Shown here: positions 6,955 to 14,867 of the stretch, piece after piece | How positions within the stretch are numbered: the stretch's first letter is position 1 | How the letters are laid out: every line of letters starts with the position of its first letter | Made by a program: the position numbers and the translations under genes | The notes under the pieces: generated by a model | The model's database searches: none | The model's input: the letters and a program-made list of their open reading frames with translations, nothing else | Told to the model about the DNA's origin: nothing | Assembly (NCBI GenBank): GCA_025450635.1 | Contig: JANWHA010000055.1 | Location: forward strand, 1-35,124 | Origin: Croceibacterium sp. | GTDB lineage: Bacteria > Pseudomonadota > Alphaproteobacteria > Sphingomonadales > Sphingomonadaceae | Reading direction: 5' to 3' | Length of the DNA: 35,124 nucleotides

Positions 6955-8879
6955 CAGTCGATCTCCGGCTCGGGCGGCACGTCGGGGTTTTTCGGCCAGA
7001 ACCAGATCGTCAGCGCGATCGCGCTCGGCACCAGGCCGAAGACCAGCGCCCAGGGGGTGAAGATCGACCACACGAACGTCACGCCGATGGCGATGGCCGA
7101 GAGCAGCGGCCAGATCGTCGGCTTCGGGCTCGGCTCGCGGACGCTGGGGATCGCGTCGATGATGGTGACGGACAGCAGCTCGCGATCATCGACCCTGAGG
7201 CCGGTCGTCACTGGCAGGCCTTCGCCTTCGTCCCACAGCGGCGTGCGCGAGGCGACGGCCGGCAAGTGCGGGAAGTTGTAAACCGGCGGCGGGGATGTGG
7301 TGGCCCATTCGAGGCCGGCGGCTTCCCACGGATTCGCACCGGCGACCCGCCCGGCTCGGAAGGAAAGGATGATGTTGATCACGAACAGCAGCACCCCGAA
7401 CGCCAGGATCGCGGCGCCGATCGAGGAGATCATGTTGAGCGTCCCCCAACCCATGCCCGCGGGGTAAGTGTACACGCGCCGCGGCATGCCCATCATTCCG
7501 GTGATGTGCATCGGGAAGAACGTGAGATGGAAACCGACGAAGGTGACGGCAAAGCTCAGCTTGCCGAGCGCCTCTGACATCATACGACCGGTCGCTTTCG
7601 GGAACCAGTAGGTGACGGCTCCGAGCAGCGGGAACACGGCGCCGCCGATCAGCACGTAATGGAAGTGGGCGACGACGAAGTACGTATCGTGCAGCTGGAG
7701 ATCGAGTGGAACGCTCGCCAGCATCACCCCGGTTAGCCCACCGATGACGAAGGTGACGATGAACCCGATCACCCACAGCATCGGCACCCGGAATTGCGGC
7801 CGGCCGAGCCAGATGGTGGCGATCCAGCAGAAGATCTGCACCCCGGTGGGGATCGACACCGTCAGGCTCGCGGCGGTGTAAAAGGCGAAGCCGAGGCGCG
7901 GCAGGCCGGTCGCGAACATGTGGTGGACCCACAGGCCGAAGGCGAGCAGCCCGGTGGCGCAAAGCGAAACGACCACCGCCGGATAAGCGAACACAGGCCT
8001 GCGGCTGAACGTCGCCACAAGCTCGCTGATGAAGCCGGTCGCGGGCAGGAAGATGATGTACACCTCCGGGTGCCCGAAGAACCAGAAGAGGTGCTGCCAT
8101 AACAGGGCATCGCCGCCCTCGTAGGGATTGAAGAAATGCGTGCCGACGAGGCGGTCGCTCAGCAGCATGCCCGAATCGAGCGCGACCGCCGGCAGCGCGA
8201 AGATGATCATCAGCGCGACCACCAGCATCGACCAGGCGAAGATCGGCATTTTCGCCAGCGTCATGCCCGGCGCGCGCTGCTTGAGAATCGTCGTGGCCAT
8301 CACGACCGCCGCGGCGAGGCCCGACACCTCGGTGAAAGTGATCATCTGCGCCCAGATGTCGACGCGCTTGCCGGGAGCGTACTCGGGCCCCGACAGCGGC
8401 GTGTAGGAGAACCACCCCGCGTCGGGGCCCGTGTTGAGGACGAACGCGACCCACAGCATCGTTCCACCGAACAGGTACATCCAGTACGAGAACGCGTTCA
8501 GCCGCGCGAACGTCATGTTGCGCGTGCCGAGCATCAGCGGGATGACGTAGATCGCCATCGCCTCCATCACCGGCACGGCGAACAGGAACATCATCGTCGT
8601 GCCGTGCATCGTGAAGATCTGGTTGTAGCGGTCGGCCGTGATCAGCCCGCTTTCCGGACGGGCCAGTTGCGCGCGCATCACCAGCCCGAGCACCCCCGCC
8701 AGCGCGAGGAACACGAAGGCGGTGACGATGTAGCGCTTGCCGATCTCCTTGTGATCGGTCGTGCTCAGCCAACCGATCAAGCCGGGCTGGCGGCGCCATG
8801 CGGCGGTGAGCCGCCTGTCCAGTTCCACGCCCGTCAGCTCGGGGCCGTCACGGGCGAGGTCGGGGTCGAGCTCGGTCAT
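6954..8879 (-). CDS. ctaD: Cytochrome c oxidase subunit I (haem-copper oxidase, caa3 type, 14 helices)
   Basis: 641 aa catalytic subunit reducing O2 to water in the inner membrane. The start is fixed by an ATGA overlap with subunit II. Ligands are complete: H92 (TMHGTTM) and H407 for the low-spin haem, H405 for the active-site haem, H270, H319 and H320 for CuB, and Y274 in HPEVY, the crosslinked tyrosine of A-type oxidases. E272 is also present. Two usually invariant proton-channel residues are changed. The Asp of the GAPDMAFPR-type block is N121 (GTRNMTFARLN), and the Lys of the PTGIKxFxW block is Q348 (PTGVQIFCW). Two extra membrane helices at about 585-630 replace the first two helices of subunit III. 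The enzyme is surely a haem-copper oxidase; whether it pumps normally is open. Confidence 0.96.
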   Translation of the reverse strand: MTELDPDLARDGPELTGVELDRRLTAAWRRQPGLIGWLSTTDHKEIGKRYIVTAFVFLALAGVLGLVMRAQLARPESGLITADRYNQIFTMHGTTMMFLFAVPVMEAMAIYVIPLMLGTRNMTFARLNAFSYWMYLFGGTMLWVAFVLNTGPDAGWFSYTPLSGPEYAPGKRVDIWAQMITFTEVSGLAAAVVMATTILKQRAPGMTLAKMPIFAWSMLVVALMIIFALPAVALDSGMLLSDRLVGTHFFNPYEGGDALLWQHLFWFFGHPEVYIIFLPATGFISELVATFSRRPVFAYPAVVVSLCATGLLAFGLWVHHMFATGLPRLGFAFYTAASLTVSIPTGVQIFCWIATIWLGRPQFRVPMLWVIGFIVTFVIGGLTGVMLASVPLDLQLHDTYFVVAHFHYVLIGGAVFPLLGAVTYWFPKATGRMMSEALGKLSFAVTFVGFHLTFFPMHITGMMGMPRRVYTYPAGMGWGTLNMISSIGAAILAFGVLLFVINIILSFRAGRVAGANPWEAAGLEWATTSPPPVYNFPHLPAVASRTPLWDEGEGLPVTTGLRVDDRELLSVTIIDAIPSVREPSPKPTIWPLLSAIAIGVTFVWSIFTPWALVFGLVPSAIALTIWFWPKNPDVPPEPEID

Positions 8880-9844
8880 TTGAGCGACTCCAGGTAGGAT
8901 ACGACGGCGTTGAGCTGGTCCGGCTCGAGGCCGATCACCGGCATCTTGTTGCCCGGCTTGGCGCTTTGCGGATCGGCGACCCACGCGGCGAGATGGCCCG
9001 AGTTCATCGGATAAGTGCCGGCGCCGAGTGACAGGCGGCTGGCGAGATGGGTCAGGTCGGGCGCCACCTGGCCGGTCGCCGGGGTGCCGGCGATGTTGTG
9101 GCACGTCGAGCACTCTCGTGTGGTCACGTAAGCATAACCGGCCTTCTGCAGCGGGGTGACCGGCGCCCGGGCCGGCAGCAGGCCCTGGGCCCACCATTTC
9201 TCGAAATCGGCCAGCGGCTCGACGGTGACGTCGAACGCCATGTGCGCGTGCTCCAGGCCGCAGTATTCGGCGCATTGGCTGCGGTAGAGGCCGACCTTCT
9301 CCGGGGTGATGACGATGTCGTTGGTGCGCCCCGGAATCAGGTCCTGCTTGCCGGAGATGTTGGGAATCCAGAACGAATGGATCACATCGGCGGACTTGAG
9401 GATCACTCGCACGGGCATGCCCGCGGGCAAGTGCAGCTGGTTCGAAGTCCTCAGCGTCTGCGACGGGTCGGCGCTCGTATAGCGCACGTCCCACCACCAC
9501 TGGTGGCCGGTGATCTCGACGGTCAGCCCTGTGAACGGCGCGCGATTCATGTTGCGGTCGACCAGCCAGCTGGCGATCGACAGCCCGGCCAGCGTAACGC
9601 TGATCACGCCGACCCACACCAGCAGGCCGGTCCGGGTCGCAGGCTCCCCGCCCTCGCGCCGCCGCAGGATCGCCCAGACCAGGCCGATGAGGACGAGAGC
9701 GTAGAACACCAGCGTCACGATCAGGAACACGAGCCACAGGTTGGCGAACATCGAACCGTCGCGACCGGCTGCGCCGAGCATGACCTGGCGGCCGTGACAG
9801 CCGGAGAGCGCGAGGCACGCCAGAAGGGGGCGAAGCTTCCTCAT
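8876..9844 (-). CDS. ctaC: Cytochrome c oxidase subunit II with fused C-terminal cytochrome c (caa3)
   Basis: 322 aa lipoprotein. The signal MRKLRPLLACLALSGC has a lipobox (LSGC, C16). Two membrane helices follow at about 33-60 and 72-94, then the periplasmic CuA cupredoxin domain. CuA ligands are H156 (SADVIHSFW), C191, E193, C195, H199 and M202 in CAEYCGLEHAHM. The aromatic patch GHQWWWDVRY is the usual electron entry. A class I cytochrome c is fused at the C-terminus: C245-ST-C248-H249, with the Met of PGNKMP as probable sixth ligand. This fusion defines caa3 oxidases. It accepts electrons from soluble or anchored cytochrome c, presumably the two encoded in this operon. The start is set by ATGA overlap with the upstream cytochrome gene. 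Confidence 0.95.
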   Translation of the reverse strand: MRKLRPLLACLALSGCHGRQVMLGAAGRDGSMFANLWLVFLIVTLVFYALVLIGLVWAILRRREGGEPATRTGLLVWVGVISVTLAGLSIASWLVDRNMNRAPFTGLTVEITGHQWWWDVRYTSADPSQTLRTSNQLHLPAGMPVRVILKSADVIHSFWIPNISGKQDLIPGRTNDIVITPEKVGLYRSQCAEYCGLEHAHMAFDVTVEPLADFEKWWAQGLLPARAPVTPLQKAGYAYVTTRECSTCHNIAGTPATGQVAPDLTHLASRLSLGAGTYPMNSGHLAAWVADPQSAKPGNKMPVIGLEPDQLNAVVSYLESLK

Positions 9845-10377
9845 TCCACGCTCGCCTCGTCCTGTTTCGGCGTCACTGCGCGCGGCGGATGCGGGTCGCG
9901 CAGGGTCGAGGGCTCGCCGACGCTGAGTCCTTCCGTGCGGCCGCTGCGGATCGACTGGGGCACGTGCTGCGAGAGCGAGCGAACATAGGCGGCGAGCTGC
10001 CACATCTCCGCCTGCGTCAGCTTGCCGGAGAACGAGGGCATGCCGTTCGGCCGGCCGTTGGCGATGGTCTGCACAATGTCCGCCATCGAGCTGCCGTAGC
10101 GCCACTTCGTATCGCTCAGCGCCGGCCCCATGCCGCCGCCACCGTTGGAGTGGCAGCCGCTGCAGTTCATCCACTGAAACAATTGCTGGCCCTGGCTGAC
10201 CTCGAAGGCGTTCTTGTAATAATCGACGGCGCGCGGATCGGGGCGAGCCGGGTTCATCGCCGCCGACAGCAGCGGCCCCGTCTCAGGCAGCGGGTGCCCG
10301 CGCGGATCGCGCGCCTGCTCGTCGCAACCGGCGAGGAGCACGAGGGCAAGCAGGCTAGCGCGGCAGGGCGAAGACAT
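9841..10377 (-). CDS. Lipoprotein cytochrome c, probable electron acceptor of the PQQ dehydrogenase
   Basis: 178 aa. I chose the ATG at 10377 because it gives a clean lipoprotein signal, MSSPCRASLLALVLLAGC, with lipobox LAGC (C18); the open frame extends further but without a signal. The mono-haem domain has C72-SG-C75-H76 and M113 (NGMPSF) as likely axial ligand. The tail after about residue 140 is Pro/Arg/Ser-rich and looks disordered. The gene start lies 23 bases inside the end of the quinoprotein gene and its stop overlaps subunit II by ATGA. A cytochrome c directly after a quinoprotein alcohol dehydrogenase is the classic dehydrogenase/cytochrome pairing, and here it continues straight into an oxidase operon. 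Confidence 0.9.
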   Translation of the reverse strand: MSSPCRASLLALVLLAGCDEQARDPRGHPLPETGPLLSAAMNPARPDPRAVDYYKNAFEVSQGQQLFQWMNCSGCHSNGGGGMGPALSDTKWRYGSSMADIVQTIANGRPNGMPSFSGKLTQAEMWQLAAYVRSLSQHVPQSIRSGRTEGLSVGEPSTLRDPHPPRAVTPKQDEASVE

Positions 10378-12217
10378 AGAGCCTTCCTCCGCGGCCGGTA
10401 TATTTGGCGAGATCCGGCACCGCATTGAAGATGCCGAGCCCGGCGGTCGGATCGCGCGGGTCGAAGCCGCCGGAGACGAGCCCGCCGACCCAGCCGCCGA
10501 CGCCGCTGTAGATGGCGATGTATTGCCGCCCGTCGGGCCCGCGATAGCTGATCGGCTGGCCGACGATCCCGCTCTCGGTGCGGTACTTCCACAGCAGCTT
10601 GCCCGAGCGCGCGTCGACCGCCTTGAACCAGCCGTCGAGCGTCCCGTAGAACACCACGTCGCCGGCGGTGGCGAGCGCTCCGCTCCACAGCGGCAGGTTC
10701 TCCCTGATTTGCCAGGCCGGCTTGCGCCGCACCGGGTCCCACGCGGTCATCTCGCCGCGATAGCCGCCGGGGCCCGCGTACATCTTCGATTCCACTCCGA
10801 GAAACGGCGTGCCCGAGATGTAGTTCGCCCCGGTGTAGACGTGATCCATGCACAGATTGAGGTGCGGCACGTAAAGCAGGCCGGTGCGCGGGCTGAACGC
10901 CGACGGGTTCCAATCCTTGCCCCCCGGCGCCGCCGGACAGATGCCGCGCGTTACGCGGCCGGATTGCGGGACCTCCGCGGGGTTGTGCTGAATACGCCCC
11001 GTCTTCAGATCGACGCCGGTGTAAGCGGTCATGCTGGCATAAGGATCGGCCGAGAGGACCTGGCCGGTCACGCGATCGATGACGTACATGAAACCTGTTC
11101 GGCCGGGCTGGACGAGGACCTTCCGCATGGTCCCGTTCACCGGCATGTCGAGCAGGATCATCTCGTTGATCGCGTCGTGGTCATAAAGATCGTGCGGAGC
11201 CGTCTGGTAGAACCAGCGCGCCTGCCCGGTGTCGATGTCGCGGGCGAAGATGCCGGCCGTCCATTTGTCGTCTCCCGGCCGATCCTCCGCGTCCCACGGT
11301 CCCGGGTTGCTGGTGCCGTAGTAGATCATGTGCAGTTCGGGATCGTAGCTGATCCAGCCCCAGATCGTGCCGCCGCCCTGCTTCCAGGCCTCGCCGGGCC
11401 AGCTCTTGACGCCGAGGTCCTTGCCCTGGTCCGAGGGATAGTAGGGGTGGAAGTTCGGCCCGATCAGGACGTCCTTGTCCGGTCCGGTCGAATAGGCCTT
11501 CCAGACGACCTTGCCGCTGCCTTCGTCGAGCGCCTTCAGCGAGCCGCGCACGCCCAACTCGCCGCCGGAATCGCCGACCAGCACTTTGCCGGCCGCGACC
11601 AGCGGCGCCATCGTCACGGTCTCGCCCTTGGAGATATCCGCAACCGGCGTGCGCCAGACCTGCGCGCCGGAATTGGCGTCCAACGCGATCACTTGGCCAT
11701 CGAGCGTGACCATGAACAGCCGCCCGTTGTCGTAGCTCATGCCGCGGTCGACCACGTCGCAGCAGGCGATTCCCTGCGACTTCGGATTGGGATGCGGGTT
11801 GAAGCTCCACTTCACCGGCCGGTCGGGCTTGGTCAGATCGAGCGCGTAGACGACGTTCGGGTACGGCGTGACCAGGTACATCGTCGATCCGACCACCAGC
11901 GGCGCGGCCTCGTGCCCCTTGAGATAGCCGGTGTCGAAGGTGAACGCCGGCTTCAGTTGGCCGACGTTCTGGGTGTTGATGTCGGCGAGGTCGCTGAACC
12001 GGGTGCTCGCGTAGTCGCCGGCGGGGATGTACCACTGGCCGGCAGGATGCGCCCCCGCGCCGGCGGCGGTCTTGGCCAGTGCAGGCTGCTCGTAGGGAGT
12101 CCGGGCCGCTTCAGCGGCGCGCTCACCGGTGCCTCGGATAATCAAAAAGGCAACGAGAGCCGCAACGACCAAGCCGACTGCCACAAGCAGGACGAGCTTC
12201 GGCCAGCGTTGCGCCAT
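10355..12217 (-). CDS. PQQ-dependent alcohol dehydrogenase with lanthanide-type metal site
   Basis: 620 aa eight-bladed propeller quinoprotein. An uncleaved hydrophobic anchor (about residues 8-27) precedes the periplasmic domain. Vicinal C152-C153 (GIACCDVVDRG) is the disulfide over PQQ. Metal and catalytic residues by comparison with methanol dehydrogenases: E220 in SGGELGVRG, N304 in TSNPGPW, catalytic D346, and D348 two residues later in YDHDAINE. The spacing (84, 42 and 2) closely follows that of XoxF, whose extra Asp coordinates a lanthanide; calcium MxaF enzymes have Ala there. No haem domain is fused, so electrons leave to the downstream cytochrome c. Substrate is some alcohol or aldehyde, not specified by sequence. 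AGGGGTGA precedes the ATG. First gene of the oxidase operon. Confidence 0.93.
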   Translation of the reverse strand: MAQRWPKLVLLVAVGLVVAALVAFLIIRGTGERAAEAARTPYEQPALAKTAAGAGAHPAGQWYIPAGDYASTRFSDLADINTQNVGQLKPAFTFDTGYLKGHEAAPLVVGSTMYLVTPYPNVVYALDLTKPDRPVKWSFNPHPNPKSQGIACCDVVDRGMSYDNGRLFMVTLDGQVIALDANSGAQVWRTPVADISKGETVTMAPLVAAGKVLVGDSGGELGVRGSLKALDEGSGKVVWKAYSTGPDKDVLIGPNFHPYYPSDQGKDLGVKSWPGEAWKQGGGTIWGWISYDPELHMIYYGTSNPGPWDAEDRPGDDKWTAGIFARDIDTGQARWFYQTAPHDLYDHDAINEMILLDMPVNGTMRKVLVQPGRTGFMYVIDRVTGQVLSADPYASMTAYTGVDLKTGRIQHNPAEVPQSGRVTRGICPAAPGGKDWNPSAFSPRTGLLYVPHLNLCMDHVYTGANYISGTPFLGVESKMYAGPGGYRGEMTAWDPVRRKPAWQIRENLPLWSGALATAGDVVFYGTLDGWFKAVDARSGKLLWKYRTESGIVGQPISYRGPDGRQYIAIYSGVGGWVGGLVSGGFDPRDPTAGLGIFNAVPDLAKYTGRGGRLYVFALPR

Positions 12218-12240
12218 TCACCCCTCTGTTTCTGCCTGAA

Positions 12241-12256
12241 GCTTCCGGTTGGAAGC
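12241..12256 (-). other. Perfect stem-loop 24 bases upstream of the quinoprotein start
   Basis: GCTTCC and GGAAGC form a six-pair stem around the tetraloop GGTT (AACC on the transcribed minus-strand message). It lies just before the ribosome binding site of the PQQ dehydrogenase and is not followed by a T-run in the direction of transcription. A leader structure or protein site is more likely than a terminator. Confidence 0.45.
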
Positions 12257-12269
12257 ACGCGTGCAACGT

Positions 12270-12282
12270 CTTTGAGTCAAAG
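12270..12282. promoter_or_regulatory. Palindrome CTTTGA-G-TCAAAG, candidate operator
   Basis: Perfect 6-1-6 inverted repeat about 53 bases upstream of the quinoprotein start. Read leftward it contains TTTGACTCAAAG, which also includes a TTGAC-like -35 hexamer. It may be a regulator site or part of the promoter of the leftward operon. No regulator gene is adjacent. Confidence 0.35.
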
Positions 12283-12507
12283 AGGTTCCGGCAGGGCAAA
12301 CCTATGTAAAGATTTGCGTGTTGGAAGCCGGGCGCTCGCGAAGGGGCGACAATCCGGCGTGGCTGAATCCCACGCGCCCGCGATCAAGGCCAACAATGAA
12401 GATCTATATTCACTAGCGCGATAATTAACATTGAAACGCGCGTGAATTTGGGGCAGCTTGAACGAAAGCGCGGACAGGCGCGGCAAGGGAAGCATGGGAG
12501 AGGGACG

Positions 12508-14796
12508 ATGAAAGCTAAGGCTCTGTGGTTGAGCGCGTCGACGCTCGCTTTCGTTTGGACCGGTGCGGCGGCGGCGCAGGATGGGCCACCCGCTAACGCC
12601 CCGGCGCAGGCTGATACCGCCAAGAAAGGCGGTGCCCCCTCGGCTGACAATAACGCCATCATTGTCACCGCCGAGCGGCGCAATGAGAACCTGATGACGA
12701 CTGCCGCCTCGGCTTCCGTGATCAGCGGCGACACGCTTGCCAAAAAGGGCGTCGGCAATGTCGATGCGCTGCAGTTCGCCGCTCCCAGCATCGTGGTCAA
12801 CAACTTCGGCCAGGGCAACGACTTCAACGTCCGGGGCATCGGCAAGGCCGAGCACAACACCCAGACCACCACCGGCGTCATTACCTATCGCGACGGCGTC
12901 CCGACCTTCCCTGGCTACATTCAGGGCGAACCTTACTACGACATCAACAACATCCAGGTGCTGCGCGGGCCACAGGGCACGATCGTCGGCCAGAACGCGA
13001 CCGGCGGCGCGGTGTTCGTCAACACCAACGACCCGGTGATCGGCGGCGGGTTCGACGGCTATGCCCAGGCCAATTACGGCAACTACAACGATCTCGGCGG
13101 GCAGCTGGCCCTCAACCTGCCGGTGAGCGACACCTTCGCGATGCGGGTTGCAGGCTATGGCGAGCGGCGCGACGGGTTCTATCACATCACCGGTCCGGGA
13201 GGCGCGCATTACACGGGCCACAACAACGACCTGCGGATGTATGCCGGACGGCTCAGCTTGTTGTGGAAGCCGAGCAACAATTTCTCGATCCTGTCGAAGA
13301 CGGATATCGGCGATCTCAATTACGGCGCCTATCCCGCCTCGCCCTACTGGGAGTCCTTCAAGACCCTGCCTAGCGGGGCGGCGAACCCGCAATATCACGA
13401 CCTGTTCCACATTTCCGCCAACGCGCCGATGTCGGCGCGGGACAAGTTCGTCCGCTCGATCCTGAAGCTCGAGTACACGACCGATGGCGGCGTCAGGTTC
13501 CGCTCGATCAGCTCGTACCAGAAGGGGACCACCGAGTACGGCACCGACCTTGACGGCACCTCGTCCGATTTCACCAATCCGCTTAGCGGCCTGCCGATGG
13601 CCAACCAGTCGTTCTACGACATCGTTCACGAGCGCCAGGTCACGCAGGAATTCAATATCATTTCGCCGGACAAGCAGCGCTTCACCTGGCTGCTCGGCGC
13701 CTTCGGATTGTGGAATAAGTACACGTTTCCGGCGCCTTACGACAATTTCGACATCAACCTGTGCTATCCGTACACCGCGGCGGTCGTACCGGCGTGCCAT
13801 TACCAGCTGAAAGGCGTGAACCCCGAACGGTCGCTCGCCGCGTTCGGCCAGCTCGGCTTCAGCTTAACCGACGCCTTGAAGCTCGAGGTCGGCGGCCGCT
13901 ATACCGAAAGCCGCTCGACCAACCACGTCGACGTCATGCAGTACGGGCTCTACATCCGCGACGACCAGGCGATCAAATCGGACAATTTCTCGTACAAGGT
14001 GTCGCTCGGCTGGCAGGCCAGCCCCGGCCAGTATCTCTACGCTTTCGTCGCGACCGGCTTCCGCCCGGGCGGCCTCAACGTGCCGGTCGGCCTCGGCAAC
14101 CCGGCTCCGTTCAAGCCCGAGAAGGTCACCTCGTTCGAGGCGGGCTGGAAGGGGAACTTCGCCGGCGGCCACGTCCGCACGACGATCGACGGCTTCTACA
14201 ACGACTACAAGGGCTTCCAGGTCATCATCGGCTATCCGACGTTCCCGACCTTCGGCATCGAGCTGAACGTGCCGGGGACGACCAGGATTTACGGCGTCGA
14301 GGCCGAAGCGCAGCTGCACTTGGGCGCCCTTTCGCTCGATGGCGGGATCAACGTGCTGCACAGCGACCTCGGCCACTTCTTCGCCAGCGATCCCCGTGTC
14401 CCAAGCTTCATCCCGTGCGATCCGAACACCGGCCCGGTGAGCGCCACCTGCATCGATCTCAAGGGGCGGGATCAGACTTACGCGCCGAACTTCACCTTCA
14501 ACATCGGTGCGGAGTACGCGATCGCGCTGGGCGCGAACGACACGGTCACGCCGCGGGTGAATTACGGCCACATCGGCGCGCAATGGGCGACGCTGTTCGA
14601 AAACCCCTCGCTGGGCGACCGGCTCCAGCAGCGCGACGTGCTCAACGCGCAGCTCGAGTGGCAGCACGGCAGCTGGGCGCTGACCGCTTACGCCACCAAC
14701 CTGACCAACCAGCACTACGCCGGCGCGCTCAACAGCGGGCTTTATTTCGCCGGGGCGCCACGCCAATACGGGGTCAAGGTGCTCAAGACTTTCTGA
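12508..14796 (+). CDS. TonB-dependent outer-membrane receptor
   Basis: 762 aa. The ATG at 12508 follows GGGAGAGGGACG closely and gives a clean signal peptide (MKAKALWLSASTLAFVWTGAAAAQ, cleavage after about residue 23). The longer open frame upstream would bury the signal. A TonB-box-like IIVTAERR is at about 51-58. The plug domain has the signature VLRGPQGTIVGQNATGGAVFVNT at about 150-175, and the protein ends in aromatic Phe (YGVKVLKTF) as beta-barrels do. It imports a substrate energised by TonB. The ligand is unknown. Transcribed away from the lanthanide-type quinoprotein and towards an acyl-CoA synthetase, it could serve metal-chelate uptake or uptake of a hydrophobic carbon source; both are inference. 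Confidence 0.93.
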   Translation: MKAKALWLSASTLAFVWTGAAAAQDGPPANAPAQADTAKKGGAPSADNNAIIVTAERRNENLMTTAASASVISGDTLAKKGVGNVDALQFAAPSIVVNNFGQGNDFNVRGIGKAEHNTQTTTGVITYRDGVPTFPGYIQGEPYYDINNIQVLRGPQGTIVGQNATGGAVFVNTNDPVIGGGFDGYAQANYGNYNDLGGQLALNLPVSDTFAMRVAGYGERRDGFYHITGPGGAHYTGHNNDLRMYAGRLSLLWKPSNNFSILSKTDIGDLNYGAYPASPYWESFKTLPSGAANPQYHDLFHISANAPMSARDKFVRSILKLEYTTDGGVRFRSISSYQKGTTEYGTDLDGTSSDFTNPLSGLPMANQSFYDIVHERQVTQEFNIISPDKQRFTWLLGAFGLWNKYTFPAPYDNFDINLCYPYTAAVVPACHYQLKGVNPERSLAAFGQLGFSLTDALKLEVGGRYTESRSTNHVDVMQYGLYIRDDQAIKSDNFSYKVSLGWQASPGQYLYAFVATGFRPGGLNVPVGLGNPAPFKPEKVTSFEAGWKGNFAGGHVRTTIDGFYNDYKGFQVIIGYPTFPTFGIELNVPGTTRIYGVEAEAQLHLGALSLDGGINVLHSDLGHFFASDPRVPSFIPCDPNTGPVSATCIDLKGRDQTYAPNFTFNIGAEYAIALGANDTVTPRVNYGHIGAQWATLFENPSLGDRLQQRDVLNAQLEWQHGSWALTAYATNLTNQHYAGALNSGLYFAGAPRQYGVKVLKTF

Positions 14797-14807
14797 TCCG
14801 GACCTGA

Positions 14808-14849
14808 GGCCGGCCTCGCCTCTTGCGGCCGGCCGGCCCGTCCTTGTTT
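14808..14849 (+). terminator. Weak hairpin terminator candidate after the receptor gene
   Basis: GGCCGGC (14808-14814) can pair with GCCGGCC (14828-14834) over a 13-base loop, just after the receptor stop. Only a broken T stretch (TTGTTT at 14844-14849) follows, so intrinsic termination is uncertain. GGCCGGCC is itself palindromic, allowing other pairings. Confidence 0.35.
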
Positions 14850-14867
14850 CACTCCCGCTGGGGTCAA
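14848..14867. promoter_or_regulatory. Degenerate copy of the TTCACTC-N6-GAGTGAA palindrome overlapping a start codon
   Basis: TTCACTC-CCGCTG-GGGTCAA has the same 7-6-7 layout as the perfect palindrome at 20409-20428; its left arm and the first three spacer bases are identical and five of seven right-arm bases match. It ends on the A of the acyl-CoA synthetase ATG. It could be an operator blocking transcription or simply coincidence. Confidence 0.35.

Larger units (their letters stand above)
12218..12507. promoter_or_regulatory. Divergent promoter region between quinoprotein operon and TonB receptor
   Basis: 290 bp without a gene. Near the quinoprotein start it holds a perfect stem-loop GCTTCC-GGTT-GGAAGC (12241-12256) and a perfect 13-bp palindrome CTTTGA-G-TCAAAG (12270-12282). 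Both would fall in or near the leader of the leftward operon. From about 12395 to 12440 the composition turns AT-rich (TATATTCACTAGCG, then ATAATTAACATTG), which is the likely promoter zone of the rightward receptor. GGGAGAGGGACG just before 12508 is a strong ribosome binding site for it. I cannot assign -35/-10 elements reliably. Confidence 0.55.

Noticed and set aside
8880-9818. A single 954-residue fusion of subunit I with an upstream domain
   Set aside because: The part upstream of 8879 is an out-of-frame reading of subunit II with Arg-rich composition. The ATGA overlap at 8879 marks the true start of subunit I.
10523-12424. A 633-codon rightward frame opposite the PQQ dehydrogenase
   Set aside because: No family motif, and the reverse strand has a complete quinoprotein with all catalytic residues.
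12409-12428. A third copy of the TTCACTC palindrome before the TonB receptor
   Set aside because: Only the left TTCACT half matches; the expected right arm (TAATTAA) agrees at four of seven positions, which is near chance in an AT-rich promoter.
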